Positions 1 through 9,701 are shown, numbered from the stretch's first letter. The stretch: DNA of 64,000 nucleotides from Patulibacter sp. SYSU D01012 (GCF_017916475.1 NZ_JAFMTB010000002.1:806001-870000); one strand, 5' to 3'. Notes: generated by a model from the sequence alone, not told the origin. Program-made: numbers and translations.

Positions 1-1417
1 GCGCCATCCGGCGGCGGAGGACCTCGTTCATCGAGCGGAAGTCGTCCGGCGTGCCCTCTTCGAGATCGCGGATGACGAAGCGGCGGTAGTGCTGCTTGGC
101 CGGCACGCCGCCCTCGAGGACGACCATGGACGCGACGGTCTCGTTGCCCATGAGGTGCGAGATGTCGTAGCACTCGACCCGCACCGGCAGGCGCTCCAGA
201 CCCAGGGCGGACTGCAGGTCGTTCAGCGCCTCGACCCGCTGCTCGCGGCTGCGCTCGGCCTTCAGCCGCTCCTGCCCCAGCGCGAGCTCGGCGTTGCGCA
301 TCGCCATGTCGAGGATGCGGCGGCGGTCGCCGCGCTGCGGGGTGACGACCTCGACCTTGCGGCCGCGGATCTCGGACAGCGCGGTGGCCAGCGCGTCGTG
401 CTGCGAGACGGCGTCGGGCACGAGCACGGTCGGCGGGATGACCGCGCCGGCGTAGTAGCTCATGGCGAACTGGTCGACGACCTCGGCCACGACGGCGTCG
501 GGCTCCTCGCCCCGCCCGACGGCCTCCCCCGCCACGCCGGTCAGGTAGAAGGACTGGCGGTCGACGAGCGAGCCGTCGCGCACCTGGAAGACCTGCGCGT
601 TGGCGTCGTCGCCGTCGACCGTGACGGCGATCGCGTCGAGCGTGCCGATCGACGGCCCCATCACGCGCTGGCGCTCGAGCAGCGAGCGGACGGCCTGCAG
701 GCGGTCGCGCTCGCGGGCCGCGCGCTCGTAGTCCTGCTCCGCGGCCGCGTCCTTCATGCGGTCCTCGATCGTCGTCTCGATCTCGCGGTAGCGGCCGTCG
801 AGGAACGCCATGACGCCCCCGATCGCGTCGCGGTACTCCGCGCGCGAGACGTAGCCGACGCAGGGGGCCGTGCACCGCTCGATGTGGTAGTCGAGGCAGG
901 GCGAGCCGGAGCGCCGGCCGGGCTCGGCGCCCTGGCACGTGCGGAACTGGAACAGGCGGCCGAGCAGGTCGAGCGTCGCGCGCACGCGCTTGGCGTTCGA
1001 GTACGGCCCGAAGTACCGGTACCCCTGGCGGTGCCGCTCGCGCGTGGAGTAGACGCGCGGGTAGTCCTCGGAGAGCGTGACGCAGATGTACGGGTACGAC
1101 TTGTCGTCGCGCAGCCGGATGTTGAACTGCGGCTGGTACTGCTTGATGAACCCGTTCTCGACGAGCAGCGCCTCCGTCTCGCTGGCCACGAGGACGAACT
1201 CGATGTGGTCGATCACGTCCACGAGCTCGACCGCCCCGCGCGTGACCGGGTTGGAGAAGTGGTTCGCCACCCGCTTGCGGATCGAGCGGGCCTTGCCGAC
1301 GTAGACGACCGTGCCGTCGCGGTCGCGGAAGAGGTAGACGCCGGGACCGTCCGGCAGGGCCTTGCGTTGCGCGGCCAGCCGTTCGACGCGGCCCGGGGAG
1401 GAGGAACGCGACGCCAT
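1..1417 (-). CDS. uvrC: UvrABC excinuclease subunit C (3' end beyond window)
   Basis: UvrC makes the two incisions flanking a DNA lesion after UvrA/UvrB recognition. The N-terminal GIY-YIG nuclease is clear (GVYLFRDRDGTVVYVGKA near residue 25). A cysteine cluster (FRTC, SPCLDYHIERCTAPC) follows, then a UVR motif rich in D/E/R near residues 200-240 that contacts UvrB, and the beginning of the RNase H-like endonuclease half. Only about 472 codons are present; the family usually has 600-650, so the C-terminal nuclease and HhH domains lie off the left edge. The ATG at 1417 is preceded by TATCCT with a 7-nt gap, suggesting a leaderless transcript. Confidence 0.95.
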   Translation of the reverse strand, partial: MASRSSSPGRVERLAAQRKALPDGPGVYLFRDRDGTVVYVGKARSIRKRVANHFSNPVTRGAVELVDVIDHIEFVLVASETEALLVENGFIKQYQPQFNIRLRDDKSYPYICVTLSEDYPRVYSTRERHRQGYRYFGPYSNAKRVRATLDLLGRLFQFRTCQGAEPGRRSGSPCLDYHIERCTAPCVGYVSRAEYRDAIGGVMAFLDGRYREIETTIEDRMKDAAAEQDYERAARERDRLQAVRSLLERQRVMGPSIGTLDAIAVTVDGDDANAQVFQVRDGSLVDRQSFYLTGVAGEAVGRGEEPDAVVAEVVDQFAMSYYAGAVIPPTVLVPDAVSQHDALATALSEIRGRKVEVVTPQRGDRRRILDMAMRNAELALGQERLKAERSREQRVEALNDLQSALGLERLPVRVECYDISHLMGNETVASMVVLEGGVPAKQHYRRFVIRDLEEGTPDDFRSMNEVLRRRMA

Positions 1418-1478
1418 CCCTTCGAGGATACGTCGCGCGCCGCCCCGGCCCGCCGCCACCGGGATGCGGGCGCGCCGG

Positions 1479-3593
1479 TCACGCGATCAGCCGGATCGCC
1501 AGGGCGTCAGCCAGGCCCCCGGTCGGGTCGTAGCCCTTCATCAGCGCGATGATCCGCGCGACGTACTGGCGGGTCTCCGCGAACGGCGGGATGCCCCGGT
1601 AGCGCGCCACGGCGCCCTCCCCCGCGTTGTACGCCGCGAGCGCCAGCGGCACCGACCCCAGCCGGCGCAGCAGGCCGCCCATGAGCTTGGCCTGCGCGTC
1701 GATCGCCTGCTCTGGATCGAACGGATCCCGCAGCCCGACGCTGCGCGCCGTGCCGGGCATGAACTGCGCGATCCCCTGCGCCCCGACCGGCGAGCGCGCG
1801 TTCGGGTCGAACCCCGACTCCTGCCGCAGCTGCGCCGCCAGCAGCGCCGCCGACACCTTGTGCCGGATCGCCGCCGCCCGGATCGGCGCCCGGAACCGCT
1901 CGGGCACCCACGGCGGGAGCGCCCCCGACTGCGCCGGCGCGGCGGGGTTGCGGCCCTGCTCGGCCACGTGCGCCGACCCCGTGTCGCGCACGTAGCCGAA
2001 GTGCCACGGCTCCCACGAGTAGCGCTTCTTGAACCCGAACCGCGGGGCGTTCGCCGCCAGCCAGCCGTACGCGGACGCCGGTCCGAGGTCGAGCTCGGTG
2101 CCCATCCGGTGCAGGCTCGTCCCGGGCCGCGCGACCCACTTCGGGTCCGGGTGCGCCGCGAACAGCCGCGCCTGCTCCGCGTTGGAGCGGTAGCCGCTCG
2201 TGACCACCAGCGGGTGGCCGGCCCGGGTCGCCGCGCGGTTCATCCGGTCGAACGCCAGGGCGACGTCGGGACGCATCGGCTTGCCCTGCCGGCGCGCGAG
2301 CGGCCCGTCGTACTCGTCGCCGGTGGCGACCGCCTCGTCGGCCGGTGCGGCGGGCGGCGACAGCTCGGCGGTCGCCGCCACGGCCGTGTCGAGCGCGACG
2401 CCCGCCACCCGGGCCGCGCCGGCCGCCCGCACGCGGACGCTCAGCGGGCCCCCGGCGTCGGCCTCGGGATCGGGGAAGTCGACGGTGACGGCTTCCAGGC
2501 CGTTGTCGCGCGCGGCGCGGCGCGCGGCGGCCGCCGCACGGGCCCGGTAGGCGTCCAGGCCGAGACGCGCGGGCGCGCCGGCGCGATCGGGCCAGTCGGC
2601 GCGCATCCGGTCGGCCGCCGCCAGCGCCGCGACGTCGACCGCGCGCTGGCGCTCCTGTCGCCCGCCCATGGCGGCCGCCACCGCGCCGAGCGCCGCGACC
2701 ACCACGATCGCCACCGTCAGGCCCAGCAGGACGAGGAGCAGCGCCTGCCCCGCCTCGCCCGCCGGCGCGGCGGGCTCGACGACGGGCGTCGGCCGCGCGC
2801 CCCGCGCGACGGCCGCGCGCCCGCCCCAGCCGCCGCGCAGCAGGGCCCGGGCGACCGGCCCCGTGGCCGCCGGGACGGGCGCGACCGTCACGCCGTGGCG
2901 GGCGAGGGTGCGCGCCGACGCGGCGAGCAGCGACGGGGACCCGTCGGCGTGGACGTGCCCGACCCGCTCGAGCAGGCGCAGGAACGCGGGGCCCCACGGT
3001 CCGGCGACCACGACGACGAGCGGCCCCCGGCCCGGCAGCGCCTCGAGCCGCTCCACCGCGGCCACGGCCTGCGCGTCGTCGTCGGGCAGCAGCGCCCGGA
3101 CCGTCCGCCCGACGGCGGACGCCACGAGCCCGCAGCTCGCCGCGGCGTCGCGCCCGCGCCGGGCGGTCGCGGTCGCGGTCGCGTCCGGCGCCGCCTCGGC
3201 CGCCACGCCGGGGGACCAGACGGCGAGCACGGGCGCCCGCCCCGGCAGGCCGGCCGCCACCGCGGCGCCCGCGAGCAGCGCCCGGTCGGCCGGCGCCAGG
3301 ACGACGGCGACGTCCGGTGCATCCCGCGGGACGCGCCCGCCCCGGGAGCGGGAGCGGCGGCGCGGCCCGTCCGGCCGGCGGCGCGTGCGCGTCCCGGCGC
3401 CCCGGCCGGAGGTTCGCTCGCCGTCGCCCGGCGGGTCGCCGCGCTCCGCGTCCGGCGCGGCCGCACCGACGGGTCCCTGGCCGGCATCCACGCCGCCGCC
3501 GGCCCCGGCATCGCCGCCGGCCCCCGGAGAGGCCGTCCTCTCCTCCGCGTCGGTCCAGCGCTCCGGCCGCAGGAGCAGGTCGCGCAGCCCCAT
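1479..3593 (-). CDS. Membrane-anchored fusion of VanY-type carboxypeptidase and lytic transglycosylase, with TadE-like helix
   Basis: 704 aa, apparently bifunctional peptidoglycan hydrolase. Residues 1-90 are low-complexity Arg/Gly/Asp. Residues 95-260 are an unassigned alpha/beta-looking region. One hydrophobic helix at 283-309, preceded by GEAGQ, resembles the start of TadE/TadG pseudopilins. Residues 435-535 are a peptidase M15 (VanY) domain with the SxHxxGxxxD motif (H495, D502) and ExWH (E528, H531). Residues 565-690 are an SLT transglycosylase domain with catalytic E592 in QESGF. It follows the upstream TadE-like gene by one nucleotide, so it is the last gene of that operon. I infer that the helix anchors the protein with both enzymes outside. 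The N-terminal domain is unidentified. Confidence 0.85.
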   Translation of the reverse strand: MGLRDLLLRPERWTDAEERTASPGAGGDAGAGGGVDAGQGPVGAAAPDAERGDPPGDGERTSGRGAGTRTRRRPDGPRRRSRSRGGRVPRDAPDVAVVLAPADRALLAGAAVAAGLPGRAPVLAVWSPGVAAEAAPDATATATARRGRDAAASCGLVASAVGRTVRALLPDDDAQAVAAVERLEALPGRGPLVVVVAGPWGPAFLRLLERVGHVHADGSPSLLAASARTLARHGVTVAPVPAATGPVARALLRGGWGGRAAVARGARPTPVVEPAAPAGEAGQALLLVLLGLTVAIVVVAALGAVAAAMGGRQERQRAVDVAALAAADRMRADWPDRAGAPARLGLDAYRARAAAAARRAARDNGLEAVTVDFPDPEADAGGPLSVRVRAAGAARVAGVALDTAVAATAELSPPAAPADEAVATGDEYDGPLARRQGKPMRPDVALAFDRMNRAATRAGHPLVVTSGYRSNAEQARLFAAHPDPKWVARPGTSLHRMGTELDLGPASAYGWLAANAPRFGFKKRYSWEPWHFGYVRDTGSAHVAEQGRNPAAPAQSGALPPWVPERFRAPIRAAAIRHKVSAALLAAQLRQESGFDPNARSPVGAQGIAQFMPGTARSVGLRDPFDPEQAIDAQAKLMGGLLRRLGSVPLALAAYNAGEGAVARYRGIPPFAETRQYVARIIALMKGYDPTGGLADALAIRLIA

Positions 3594-3594
3594 G

Positions 3595-3936
3595 TCAGTT
3601 CTCCGCCCGCCGCGCGACGACGGTCCGCTCGGCGTCGAAGGGCGCGACGAGCGCGCGCGGGCCCGCCGCGCGCACGCGCACGGCGATCCGCGCGCCGTCG
3701 ACCCGCACCGTCAGGCGGTCGGCGTCCAGCCCCGGCACCGCCTCGCGGGCCGCCTCGCGGGGATCGCGGCCCTGCATCGCCGCGAGCCCCGCGGCGTGGG
3801 CCGCCTGGCCGGCCGCCTCGCCCGCCCGGTGGGCCGCCAGCGCCACCGCGAGCGCCACGAGCAGCAGCCCGACGAGCGGCGCGATCGCGACGGTCTCGAC
3901 GGACGCCTGGCCGGCCTCGCCCGCGCCGCGCCTCAT
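3595..3936 (-). CDS. TadE-like pseudopilin family protein
   Basis: 113 aa. The N-terminus reads GEAGQASVETVAIAPLVG then a hydrophobic helix (residues 15-35), the TadE signature of a processed minor pilin, followed by a basic region and a short beta-rich tail. The ATG at 3936 overlaps the stop of the preceding gene by 4 nt (ATGA), which fixes the start over longer in-frame options. One nucleotide separates its stop from the start of the downstream hydrolase gene. No TadA ATPase, TadB/C or Flp major pilin gene is seen nearby, so the pseudopilins are detached from a full Tad pilus locus in this window. Confidence 0.8.
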   Translation of the reverse strand: MRRGAGEAGQASVETVAIAPLVGLLLVALAVALAAHRAGEAAGQAAHAAGLAAMQGRDPREAAREAVPGLDADRLTVRVDGARIAVRVRAAGPRALVAPFDAERTVVARRAEN

Positions 3937-4283
3937 CGCTGCGCCTCCAGGTGCGCCGCGCCCTCCACGGTCCCCATCCGCACCGGCAGGACCGCCGGGA
4001 CGGGCAGCCGCACGCGCACGGTGTCGCCGTCGCGCTCGATCCGCGCGCGCCGGCCGCCCACGGGCGCCGCGGCGCGCACCGCGCGGGCGGGGTCGGCGCC
4101 GACGGCGGCGGCGCGGGCGGCCGCCCGCGCCGCCGTGCTCGCCGACCACGCCGCATGGCCGAACAGCCCCGCCTGGACGAGGCCGAGCAGCAGCAGCGCG
4201 AGCAGCGGCAGGAGCGCCACGAGCTCGACGGACGCCTGGCCGGCGGTGCCGGCCGGGGGCGGTGGGGCGGCGGCGAGGGGCAT
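3933..4283 (-). CDS. TadE-like pseudopilin family protein
   Basis: 116 aa. It carries GTAGQASVELVALLPLLALL, a TadE-type conserved Glu in the hydrophobic helix, then an Ala/Arg-rich helix and a C-terminal segment with alternating charged and hydrophobic residues. It is first in a three-gene operon with a second TadE-like protein and the peptidoglycan hydrolase; overlaps of 4 nt and a 1-nt gap imply coupled translation. The ATG at 4283 sits 6 nt after CAGGCT, a leaderless-type promoter. The family is normally exported and built into or assists pilus-like structures; the role here is inferred. Confidence 0.8.
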   Translation of the reverse strand: MPLAAAPPPPAGTAGQASVELVALLPLLALLLLGLVQAGLFGHAAWSASTAARAAARAAAVGADPARAVRAAAPVGGRRARIERDGDTVRVRLPVPAVLPVRMGTVEGAAHLEAQR

Positions 4284-4425
4284 GCCCGGAGCCTGCCGCC
4301 GGGCGCGTCACGGAACGAGCCCCCGAGCGTGCCGACATCGTGCCGGCCGCGTGCCGGACCTCACCGGCGCCGTCGCCCGCGTCGGGCCGGAGACGCCCCC
4401 GCGGGACCCCGCGCCCCGCCCGCGC

Positions 4426-4779
4426 TCAGACGTCGCGCCAGCGCTGCCAGACCGCGACGAGCATCGCGATCGGCATGGCGACGAGCAGCAGCCACAGCAG
4501 GGTGCCGGGCCCGGTGCCGACGAGCTGCGGGCGGGCCGCCATCGCGACGACGAAGACGCCGATCGCCGCGTACAGCAGCAGGCGGTGGGCGTCGCCCAGC
4601 AGCTCGATGCGGCCGCGGCCCTCGCGGTACAGCCGCACGCCGAGCAGCACGAAGACCGCCAGGAAGATCGCGCTGAGCGCCGCGCCGATCGCGTCCGCGG
4701 TGCCCCCGCCCGACGGCACGGCCCACACGAGCGCCGCGATCGCGACGACGATGAGGGCGGTGCGCAGGCCGGTGCTCAC
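4426..4779 (-). CDS. Small multi-pass membrane protein, function unknown
   Basis: 117 aa from a GTG start. About four hydrophobic segments are visible (near residues 8-22, 33-48, 65-82 and 90-108), with short charged connectors such as LYREGRGRIELLGDAHRL. TAGCCT lies 6 nt before the GTG, supporting this start. No family recognised. It lies between the TadE operon and the response regulator, with no clear operon link to either. Confidence 0.65.
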   Translation of the reverse strand: MSTGLRTALIVVAIAALVWAVPSGGGTADAIGAALSAIFLAVFVLLGVRLYREGRGRIELLGDAHRLLLYAAIGVFVVAMAARPQLVGTGPGTLLWLLLVAMPIAMLVAVWQRWRDV

Positions 4780-4830
4780 GGGGTCAGGCTACCGCGCCCG
4801 GCGAGGCCGGACGCGGATCGGGACGGCGGC

Positions 4831-5715
4831 TCAGCCGGCGAGGTGCGGCGCGAGCGCCGCGTCCACCTGCGCGGCGACGGCGTCCTCGGCCGCGAGCTCC
4901 TCGCGGGTGCGGACGCGGCCGGCGGGACGCTCGGGCTCGGCGACGACGTCGGCCGCGGGCTCGGGCGCGAAGCGGTAGCCCACGCCGAAGTGCGTGTGGA
5001 TGTAGCGCCAGCCCGGCGAGGCCTTGTCGAGCTTCTGACGCAGCTTGCGCACGAAGACGTCGACGGAGCGGTCGCCGCGGGCCATCGCGTAGCCCCAGAC
5101 CCGCTGGTAGATCTCCTCGCGCTCGAGGACGCGGCCCTCGGCGGCGGCGAGCAGGTCGATCAGCTCGAACTCGCGCTTCGTCAGCTCGGCGGACCGGCCC
5201 GACACGAAGACCTGGAACTGGTCGGCGCGGATCTCGAGCTCGCCCGTGACGCGCGGACCCGACTGCTCCTGCGGCTCGACGCGGCGGCGCCGGCGAGCGA
5301 CGGCCTCGATGCGGGCCATCAGCTCGTCGGGGTGGCACGGCTTGGACACCCAGTCGTCGGCGCCGAGGCGCAGGCCGCGGACGCGCTGGGCGACGCTGCT
5401 CTGGCCGGTGCAGACGATGATCCCCAGGCCCGGCATGCGGACGGCGACCTTCTCGAGGTACTCCCACGCCTGCGAGCCGAGGACCGCGACGTCGAGGACC
5501 AGCGCGGACAGGCGCATCGCGACGAGGTCCTCGACCGGCACGGGGCTCGCGAGGATCCGCTGCTGCCAGCCGGCGCGCTCGAAGCGCTTGCCGAGGACGT
5601 GGAGGAAGCCGCTGTCGTTGTCGATGACCGCGACGCGGAGGGCGCGCGGGACCGACTGACCCGAAGCGGAGGCCGCCGGGGCCGCTGGCCCGGGCGAGGA
5701 GGTGAGCTCCTGCAT
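4831..5715 (-). CDS. PhoB/PhoP-type two-component response regulator
   Basis: 294 aa, OmpR/PhoB family. The receiver spans about residues 25-140 with the acidic pocket D32/D34, phospho-acceptor D75 (LVLDVA), T103 and K125 (SKP). The winged-helix DNA-binding domain spans about 155-252, with recognition-helix sequence RSVDVFVRKLRQKL. A 40-residue charged tail follows. Position next to phoU and pst indicates a phosphate-starvation regulator (inference from context). No sensor kinase gene is adjacent. The ATG at 5715 follows TAGACT by 8 nt, so it has its own leaderless promoter; no PHO-box repeat precedes it. Its DNA-binding domain is nearly the same as that of the receiverless protein at 10974-11333. 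Confidence 0.88.
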   Translation of the reverse strand: MQELTSSPGPAAPAASASGQSVPRALRVAVIDNDSGFLHVLGKRFERAGWQQRILASPVPVEDLVAMRLSALVLDVAVLGSQAWEYLEKVAVRMPGLGIIVCTGQSSVAQRVRGLRLGADDWVSKPCHPDELMARIEAVARRRRRVEPQEQSGPRVTGELEIRADQFQVFVSGRSAELTKREFELIDLLAAAEGRVLEREEIYQRVWGYAMARGDRSVDVFVRKLRQKLDKASPGWRYIHTHFGVGYRFAPEPAADVVAEPERPAGRVRTREELAAEDAVAAQVDAALAPHLAG

Positions 5716-5867
5716 CGCGTCGGAGTCTAGCCCCCCGTCGGCGGCGCGACGACGGCTCCTGGCCGGAAACACAACCTGTTCACAAGTCGGCGCCCCGGCC
5801 GGGGTAGACGGCGTCGACCGCGTTCCGGGACGGAGCGTCTCGGCGGTCGCCGCGTCGCCGCGGCGCG

Positions 5868-6647
5868 TCAGGCGGGGTCGCCGGGACCCGCGTCGGCGGG
5901 CGGCTCGCCCTCTCCCGGCGGGTCGCCGATCGGCCCCTGCGCCGCCGTCCCGTCGCCCCGCTGGGCGCGCGCCAGGCGCTCGACCCGGCTGCCGAACTCG
6001 GGGAACAGCCCCTCCACGACGAAGGCCACCTGCTCCCCCACGTCGACCGCGTTGTCGCCGATCCGCTCGAACGCCCGCGCGACCATGGTCATCGTCATCA
6101 GCCACTCGCGGGTGTCGATGTCGTCGCCCAGGTCGATCGCCAGGCGGAAGACCTCGCGGTTGAGCTCGTTGAGCTCCTGGTCGCGGCGGACGATGTCGAG
6201 CGCCAGGTCGACGTCGCGCAGCCCCAGCGCCTGCCGCGCCTGCACGACCTCGTCGCGCGCCAGCACGCCCATCCGCAGGATCGGCCCGAGCACCTCCTGC
6301 CGCCGCGGCGGGTCGTTGCCCGTCAGCGGGATCAGCTTGGCGATGTTCACGCACTGGTCGCCCATGCGCTCGAAGTGCTTCGCCACGTGCAGCAGCGACG
6401 CCACCAGGCGCAGGTCGCCGGCCACCGGCGCCTGCAGCGCGAAGAGCGACAGCACGCCCTGGTTGACCTCGAGGTAGCGGCCGTCGATGCGGTCGTCGTC
6501 GGCGATGACGAACGTCCCCAGCTCGACGTCCTGCTGCTCGAGCGCCTCGGTCACGCGCTCGACCTGCCGGACCACGAGATCCAGCGCGCCGAGGCACGTG
6601 CGCTCGAGCGCCTGGAGCTCCTCGCGGTACTGCGTCCTGGTGGTCAC
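5868..6647 (-). CDS. phoU: Phosphate transport accessory/regulatory protein PhoU
   Basis: 259 aa, two PhoU three-helix repeats. The metal-binding ExxxD motifs are in HFERMGDQ (E93, D97) and AFERIGDN (E194, D198). PhoU links the Pst transporter to the sensor kinase and damps Pho signalling. The C-terminal 30 residues are Gly/Pro/Asp-rich and probably disordered. It starts with GTG at 6647, six nucleotides after TAGGGT, so besides readthrough from pstB (48-nt gap) it seems to have its own leaderless promoter. The same TAGGGT plus 6-nt arrangement precedes the CHAD operon. Confidence 0.93.
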   Translation of the reverse strand: MTTRTQYREELQALERTCLGALDLVVRQVERVTEALEQQDVELGTFVIADDDRIDGRYLEVNQGVLSLFALQAPVAGDLRLVASLLHVAKHFERMGDQCVNIAKLIPLTGNDPPRRQEVLGPILRMGVLARDEVVQARQALGLRDVDLALDIVRRDQELNELNREVFRLAIDLGDDIDTREWLMTMTMVARAFERIGDNAVDVGEQVAFVVEGLFPEFGSRVERLARAQRGDGTAAQGPIGDPPGEGEPPADAGPGDPA

Positions 6648-6695
6648 CGGCGCACCCTACCCGTCCTCGTGCACCGGCGAACGCCCGGGCCCGGC

Positions 6696-7619
6696 CTAGG
6701 AGAACTTGCCCGACACGTACTCCTCCGTGCGGGAGTCGGCCGGGTTCTGGAAGATCTTGCTCGTCTCGTCGACCTCGACGAGGTCGCCCAGGTACATGAA
6801 CGCCGTGCGGTCGCCGACGCGCGCGGCCTGCTGCATGTTGTGGGTGACGAGGACGATCGTGAACTCCTCCTTGAGCTCCTGGATCAGCTCCTCGACCTTC
6901 AGGGTGGCGATCGGGTCCAGGGCCGAGCAGGGCTCGTCCATCAGGATGACGTCGGGCTTGATCGCGATCGTCCGGGCGATGCACAGGCGCTGCTGCTGGC
7001 CGCCGGACAGGCCGACGCCCGGGGCGTTCAGGCGGTCCTTGACCTCGTCCCACAGGCCCGCGCCGCGGAGCGCCCACTCCACGCGCTCGTCGTGGTCGAC
7101 GTCCTTGACGCGGTTGAAGCGCAGGCCCGCCGCGACGTTCTCGCGGATCGACATCGTCGGGAACGGGTTGGGGCGCTGGAAGACCATGCCGACCATGCGG
7201 CGGACGGCCACGACGTCGGTGCCCGGCGCGTTGATGTCCACGCCGTCGAGCAGGATCTCGCCCTCCACGCGCGCGCCCGGGATCTCCTCGTGCATGCGGT
7301 TGATCGAGCGCAGGAGCGTCGACTTGCCGCAGCCGGACGGACCGATCATCGCCGTGACCTGGTTGGGCCGGAAGTCCAGGTCGACGCCCTTGACCGCCAT
7401 GTTGTCGCCGTAGAACGACTTGACCTGGCGCAGCTGGACGCTGTGGCCCTGGGGCGTCTTCGGCGCCGCCCCGCGGTCCTGACGGGACGGGCCGCCGGCC
7501 GGCTCGGTCGGCGACACCGCGCTCGGCGCGTCGGTGGGCTCGTACGTGCGGTTCGTGGCGTTCATGGGATCGGCGGTGCTCGGGTCGGCGGCGTGCGGGG
7601 CGGAGGGATCGGTGCTCAC
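6696..7619 (-). CDS. pstB: Phosphate ABC transporter ATP-binding protein PstB
   Basis: About 307 aa. Walker [13 protein letters not shown] signature LSGGQQQR, Walker [14 protein letters not shown], and the PstB-typical QRPNPFP. Energises high-affinity phosphate import with the PstCA permease. The GTG at 7619 overlaps the permease stop by 4 nt (GTGA) and has AGGAG nine nucleotides upstream, so I prefer it to the internal ATG at 7565, which lacks a ribosome site. This gives an N-terminal extension of about 50 residues, rich in Asp/Pro/Thr, relative to usual PstB proteins of about 250-260 aa. Confidence 0.93.
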   Translation of the reverse strand: MSTDPSAPHAADPSTADPMNATNRTYEPTDAPSAVSPTEPAGGPSRQDRGAAPKTPQGHSVQLRQVKSFYGDNMAVKGVDLDFRPNQVTAMIGPSGCGKSTLLRSINRMHEEIPGARVEGEILLDGVDINAPGTDVVAVRRMVGMVFQRPNPFPTMSIRENVAAGLRFNRVKDVDHDERVEWALRGAGLWDEVKDRLNAPGVGLSGGQQQRLCIARTIAIKPDVILMDEPCSALDPIATLKVEELIQELKEEFTIVLVTHNMQQAARVGDRTAFMYLGDLVEVDETSKIFQNPADSRTEEYVSGKFS

Positions 7620-9598
7620 GAGATGCGGCTCCTGCGCTGGGCGAGGCGGGCGACGAGGCTCAGCAGGAGGATCAGCACGACGAGCGTCAGGGCGGCGCCC
7701 CAGGCCCGGTCGTGCTGCTGCGAGGACGACGCGGTGACGTCGGCGTAGATCTGCGCCGGCAGCGTGTTGAGCGGCCCGTTCGGGTCGCCGGCCAGCGCGG
7801 TGGCCACGCCGGCGGTGAAGATGATGGGGGCGGTCTCGCCGGCCGCGCGGGCGACGGCGAGCAGCGCGCCGGTGATCAGCCCCGGCAGCGCGGTGGGCAG
7901 GACGATCTTGAGGATGACCTTCCACCGCGGCACGCCGAGCGCCAGGGCGGCCTCGCGCAGCGACGCGGGCACCAGGCGCAGCACCGGCAGCGACGAGTTG
8001 ATGACGATCGGCAGCATCAGCAGGCCGAGGGCGACGGACGCCTTCCAGCCGGCGAACGGGCCGCCGCCGACCTGGCTGACGACGAGCGAGATGTAGACGA
8101 ACAGGCCGAAGACGACGGACGGCACGCCGGTCATCACGTCCACGAGGTAGCGGACGAAGGACGCGAAGCGCTTGCCCTCGCCGTACTCGACGAGGTAGAC
8201 GGCGACGGCGATGCCGATCGGCACGACGACCGCGGCGGCGATGCCGACGACCTCGAGGCTGCCGACGATCGCGGAGCGGATGCCGCCGATGTCGGTGCTC
8301 GCGGCGGTGGCGGCGTCGCCCCCCAGGAAGCGGTTGACGTTCGAGACCGTTCCGGCCGCGCCGGTCGGGTCCGTCGTGAAGAAGTCCCACGAGAGGGCGC
8401 CGCCGCCCCGGATCACCAGGAAGGCGAGCAGGAGGGCGAGCGGCAGCATCGCGAGGACCGTCAGGGCGCCGACGGTGCCGCGGGCGATGCGGTCGACGCG
8501 CTTGCGGGCCGCCAGCGACGTCGCCAGCTCGACGCGCGGCAGGATCCGGCGGCGCGCCTTGATCCCCTGCGGCCCCGCCTCGGCGGCGCGGAGCGCGGCG
8601 CGCTGCGCGCGCTCCAGGCGGCTCTCGGAGCGCGTGATGTAGGCGCGGGCGATCGCGTTGATGACGAGCGTGACGGCGAACAGCAGCAGGCCGGCGCCGA
8701 TGAGCGCGGCGCGGTGCTCGGGGTCCGAGGTCGCCTCCTGGAACTCGAGGGCGATGACGGACGCCAGGGTCGAGCCCGCCGAGAACAGCGAGTCGCCGAC
8801 GCCGGCGGTGGCGCCGCCGATGAGGATCGCGACGGCGATCGTCTCGCCGAGCGCGCGGCCCAGGCCGAGCATGGACCCGCCGACGATGCCGGCGCGCGAG
8901 TACGGCAGCACGGCCGTGCGGATCATCTCCCAGCGCGTGGCGCCGAGCGCCAGCGCGGCCTCCTTGTGGTCCTGCGGGACGGTCGCCATGACCTCGCGCG
9001 AGATCGAGGAGACGATCGGGATGATCATGATAGCCAGCACCAGGCCGGTGATGAAGTAGTTGGCGGCCGACACGTCGCCCCCGACGAACGGGATGAACGA
9101 GAAGGTGTCGGCGAACCACTGCTCCGCGCCCTTCAGGCGCGGGGCGAGGAAGAGGAAGCCCCACAGGCCGTAGACGACGGACGGCACCGCGGCGAGCAGC
9201 TCGATGGTGCCCGAGATCCAGCCGCGGAAGCGGGCGGGCGCGAGCTCGGTGACGAACAGCGCGGTGGCGACCGCGACCGGGACGCCGATGACGAGCGCGA
9301 CGGCCGAGGTGATCAGCGTGCCGGCGACGAGCGCGCCGGCGCCGTAGGTGTTCTGCGACGGCAGCCAGTCGACCTTCGAGACGTAGTCCCAGACGCCGTA
9401 GGCCGCGAAGACCGGGCGCGACTCGTCGAGGAGCTTGATCAGGAAGTACGCCAGCAGGACGAAGATCAGCCCCGCCAGGGCGGTCAGGCCGCCCTTGACC
9501 CACGGGTCGAGCCAGCTGCCCGTCTTCGTGCGGGCGAGCGCGGCGCGGAGCCGGTCGGCGGCGTCGGTGGACGGGGCGGGGACGGTGCTGGATTCCAT
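7616..9598 (-). CDS. Phosphate ABC transporter permease, natural PstC-PstA fusion
   Basis: 660 aa encoding both permease subunits in one reading frame. Residues 1-325 match PstC and residues 385-655 match PstA; the join (about 325-385) is a basic Arg/Ala-rich linker. Each half carries its own cytoplasmic EAA coupling loop: [16 protein letters not shown] in the first half and [15 protein letters not shown] in the second. In most bacteria these are two proteins of about 300 aa that form the heterodimeric channel. Fusion fixes 1:1 stoichiometry. It follows pstS after a 103-nt gap holding a strong hairpin, and overlaps pstB by 4 nt. Confidence 0.93.
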   Translation of the reverse strand: MESSTVPAPSTDAADRLRAALARTKTGSWLDPWVKGGLTALAGLIFVLLAYFLIKLLDESRPVFAAYGVWDYVSKVDWLPSQNTYGAGALVAGTLITSAVALVIGVPVAVATALFVTELAPARFRGWISGTIELLAAVPSVVYGLWGFLFLAPRLKGAEQWFADTFSFIPFVGGDVSAANYFITGLVLAIMIIPIVSSISREVMATVPQDHKEAALALGATRWEMIRTAVLPYSRAGIVGGSMLGLGRALGETIAVAILIGGATAGVGDSLFSAGSTLASVIALEFQEATSDPEHRAALIGAGLLLFAVTLVINAIARAYITRSESRLERAQRAALRAAEAGPQGIKARRRILPRVELATSLAARKRVDRIARGTVGALTVLAMLPLALLLAFLVIRGGGALSWDFFTTDPTGAAGTVSNVNRFLGGDAATAASTDIGGIRSAIVGSLEVVGIAAAVVVPIGIAVAVYLVEYGEGKRFASFVRYLVDVMTGVPSVVFGLFVYISLVVSQVGGGPFAGWKASVALGLLMLPIVINSSLPVLRLVPASLREAALALGVPRWKVILKIVLPTALPGLITGALLAVARAAGETAPIIFTAGVATALAGDPNGPLNTLPAQIYADVTASSSQQHDRAWGAALTLVVLILLLSLVARLAQRRSRIS

Positions 9599-9646
9599 GG
9601 CGGCGGCGGCTCGACGGCGGCGTGGTCAGGGTGGGGCCGACGCGCC

Positions 9647-9675
9647 CGTGCCCCGCCGCGAGGCGGCGGGGCACG
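9647..9675 (-). other. Strong intercistronic hairpin between pstS and pstCA
   Basis: Perfect 13-bp inverted repeat (arm CGTGCCCCGCCGC) with a 3-nt loop in the pstS-pstCA gap, not followed by a T tract. Such structures often stabilise the upstream mRNA or attenuate transcription, so the binding protein is made in excess over the permease. That role is inference. Confidence 0.6.
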
Positions 9676-9701
9676 ACGGGAGCGTCAGCGGCGGGATGCG
9701 G

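Noticed and set aside
5767-5788. AAACACAACCT / GTTCACAAGTC upstream of the response regulator
   Set aside because: Only one unit matches and it points away from the regulator; no -10 with 16-bp spacing.
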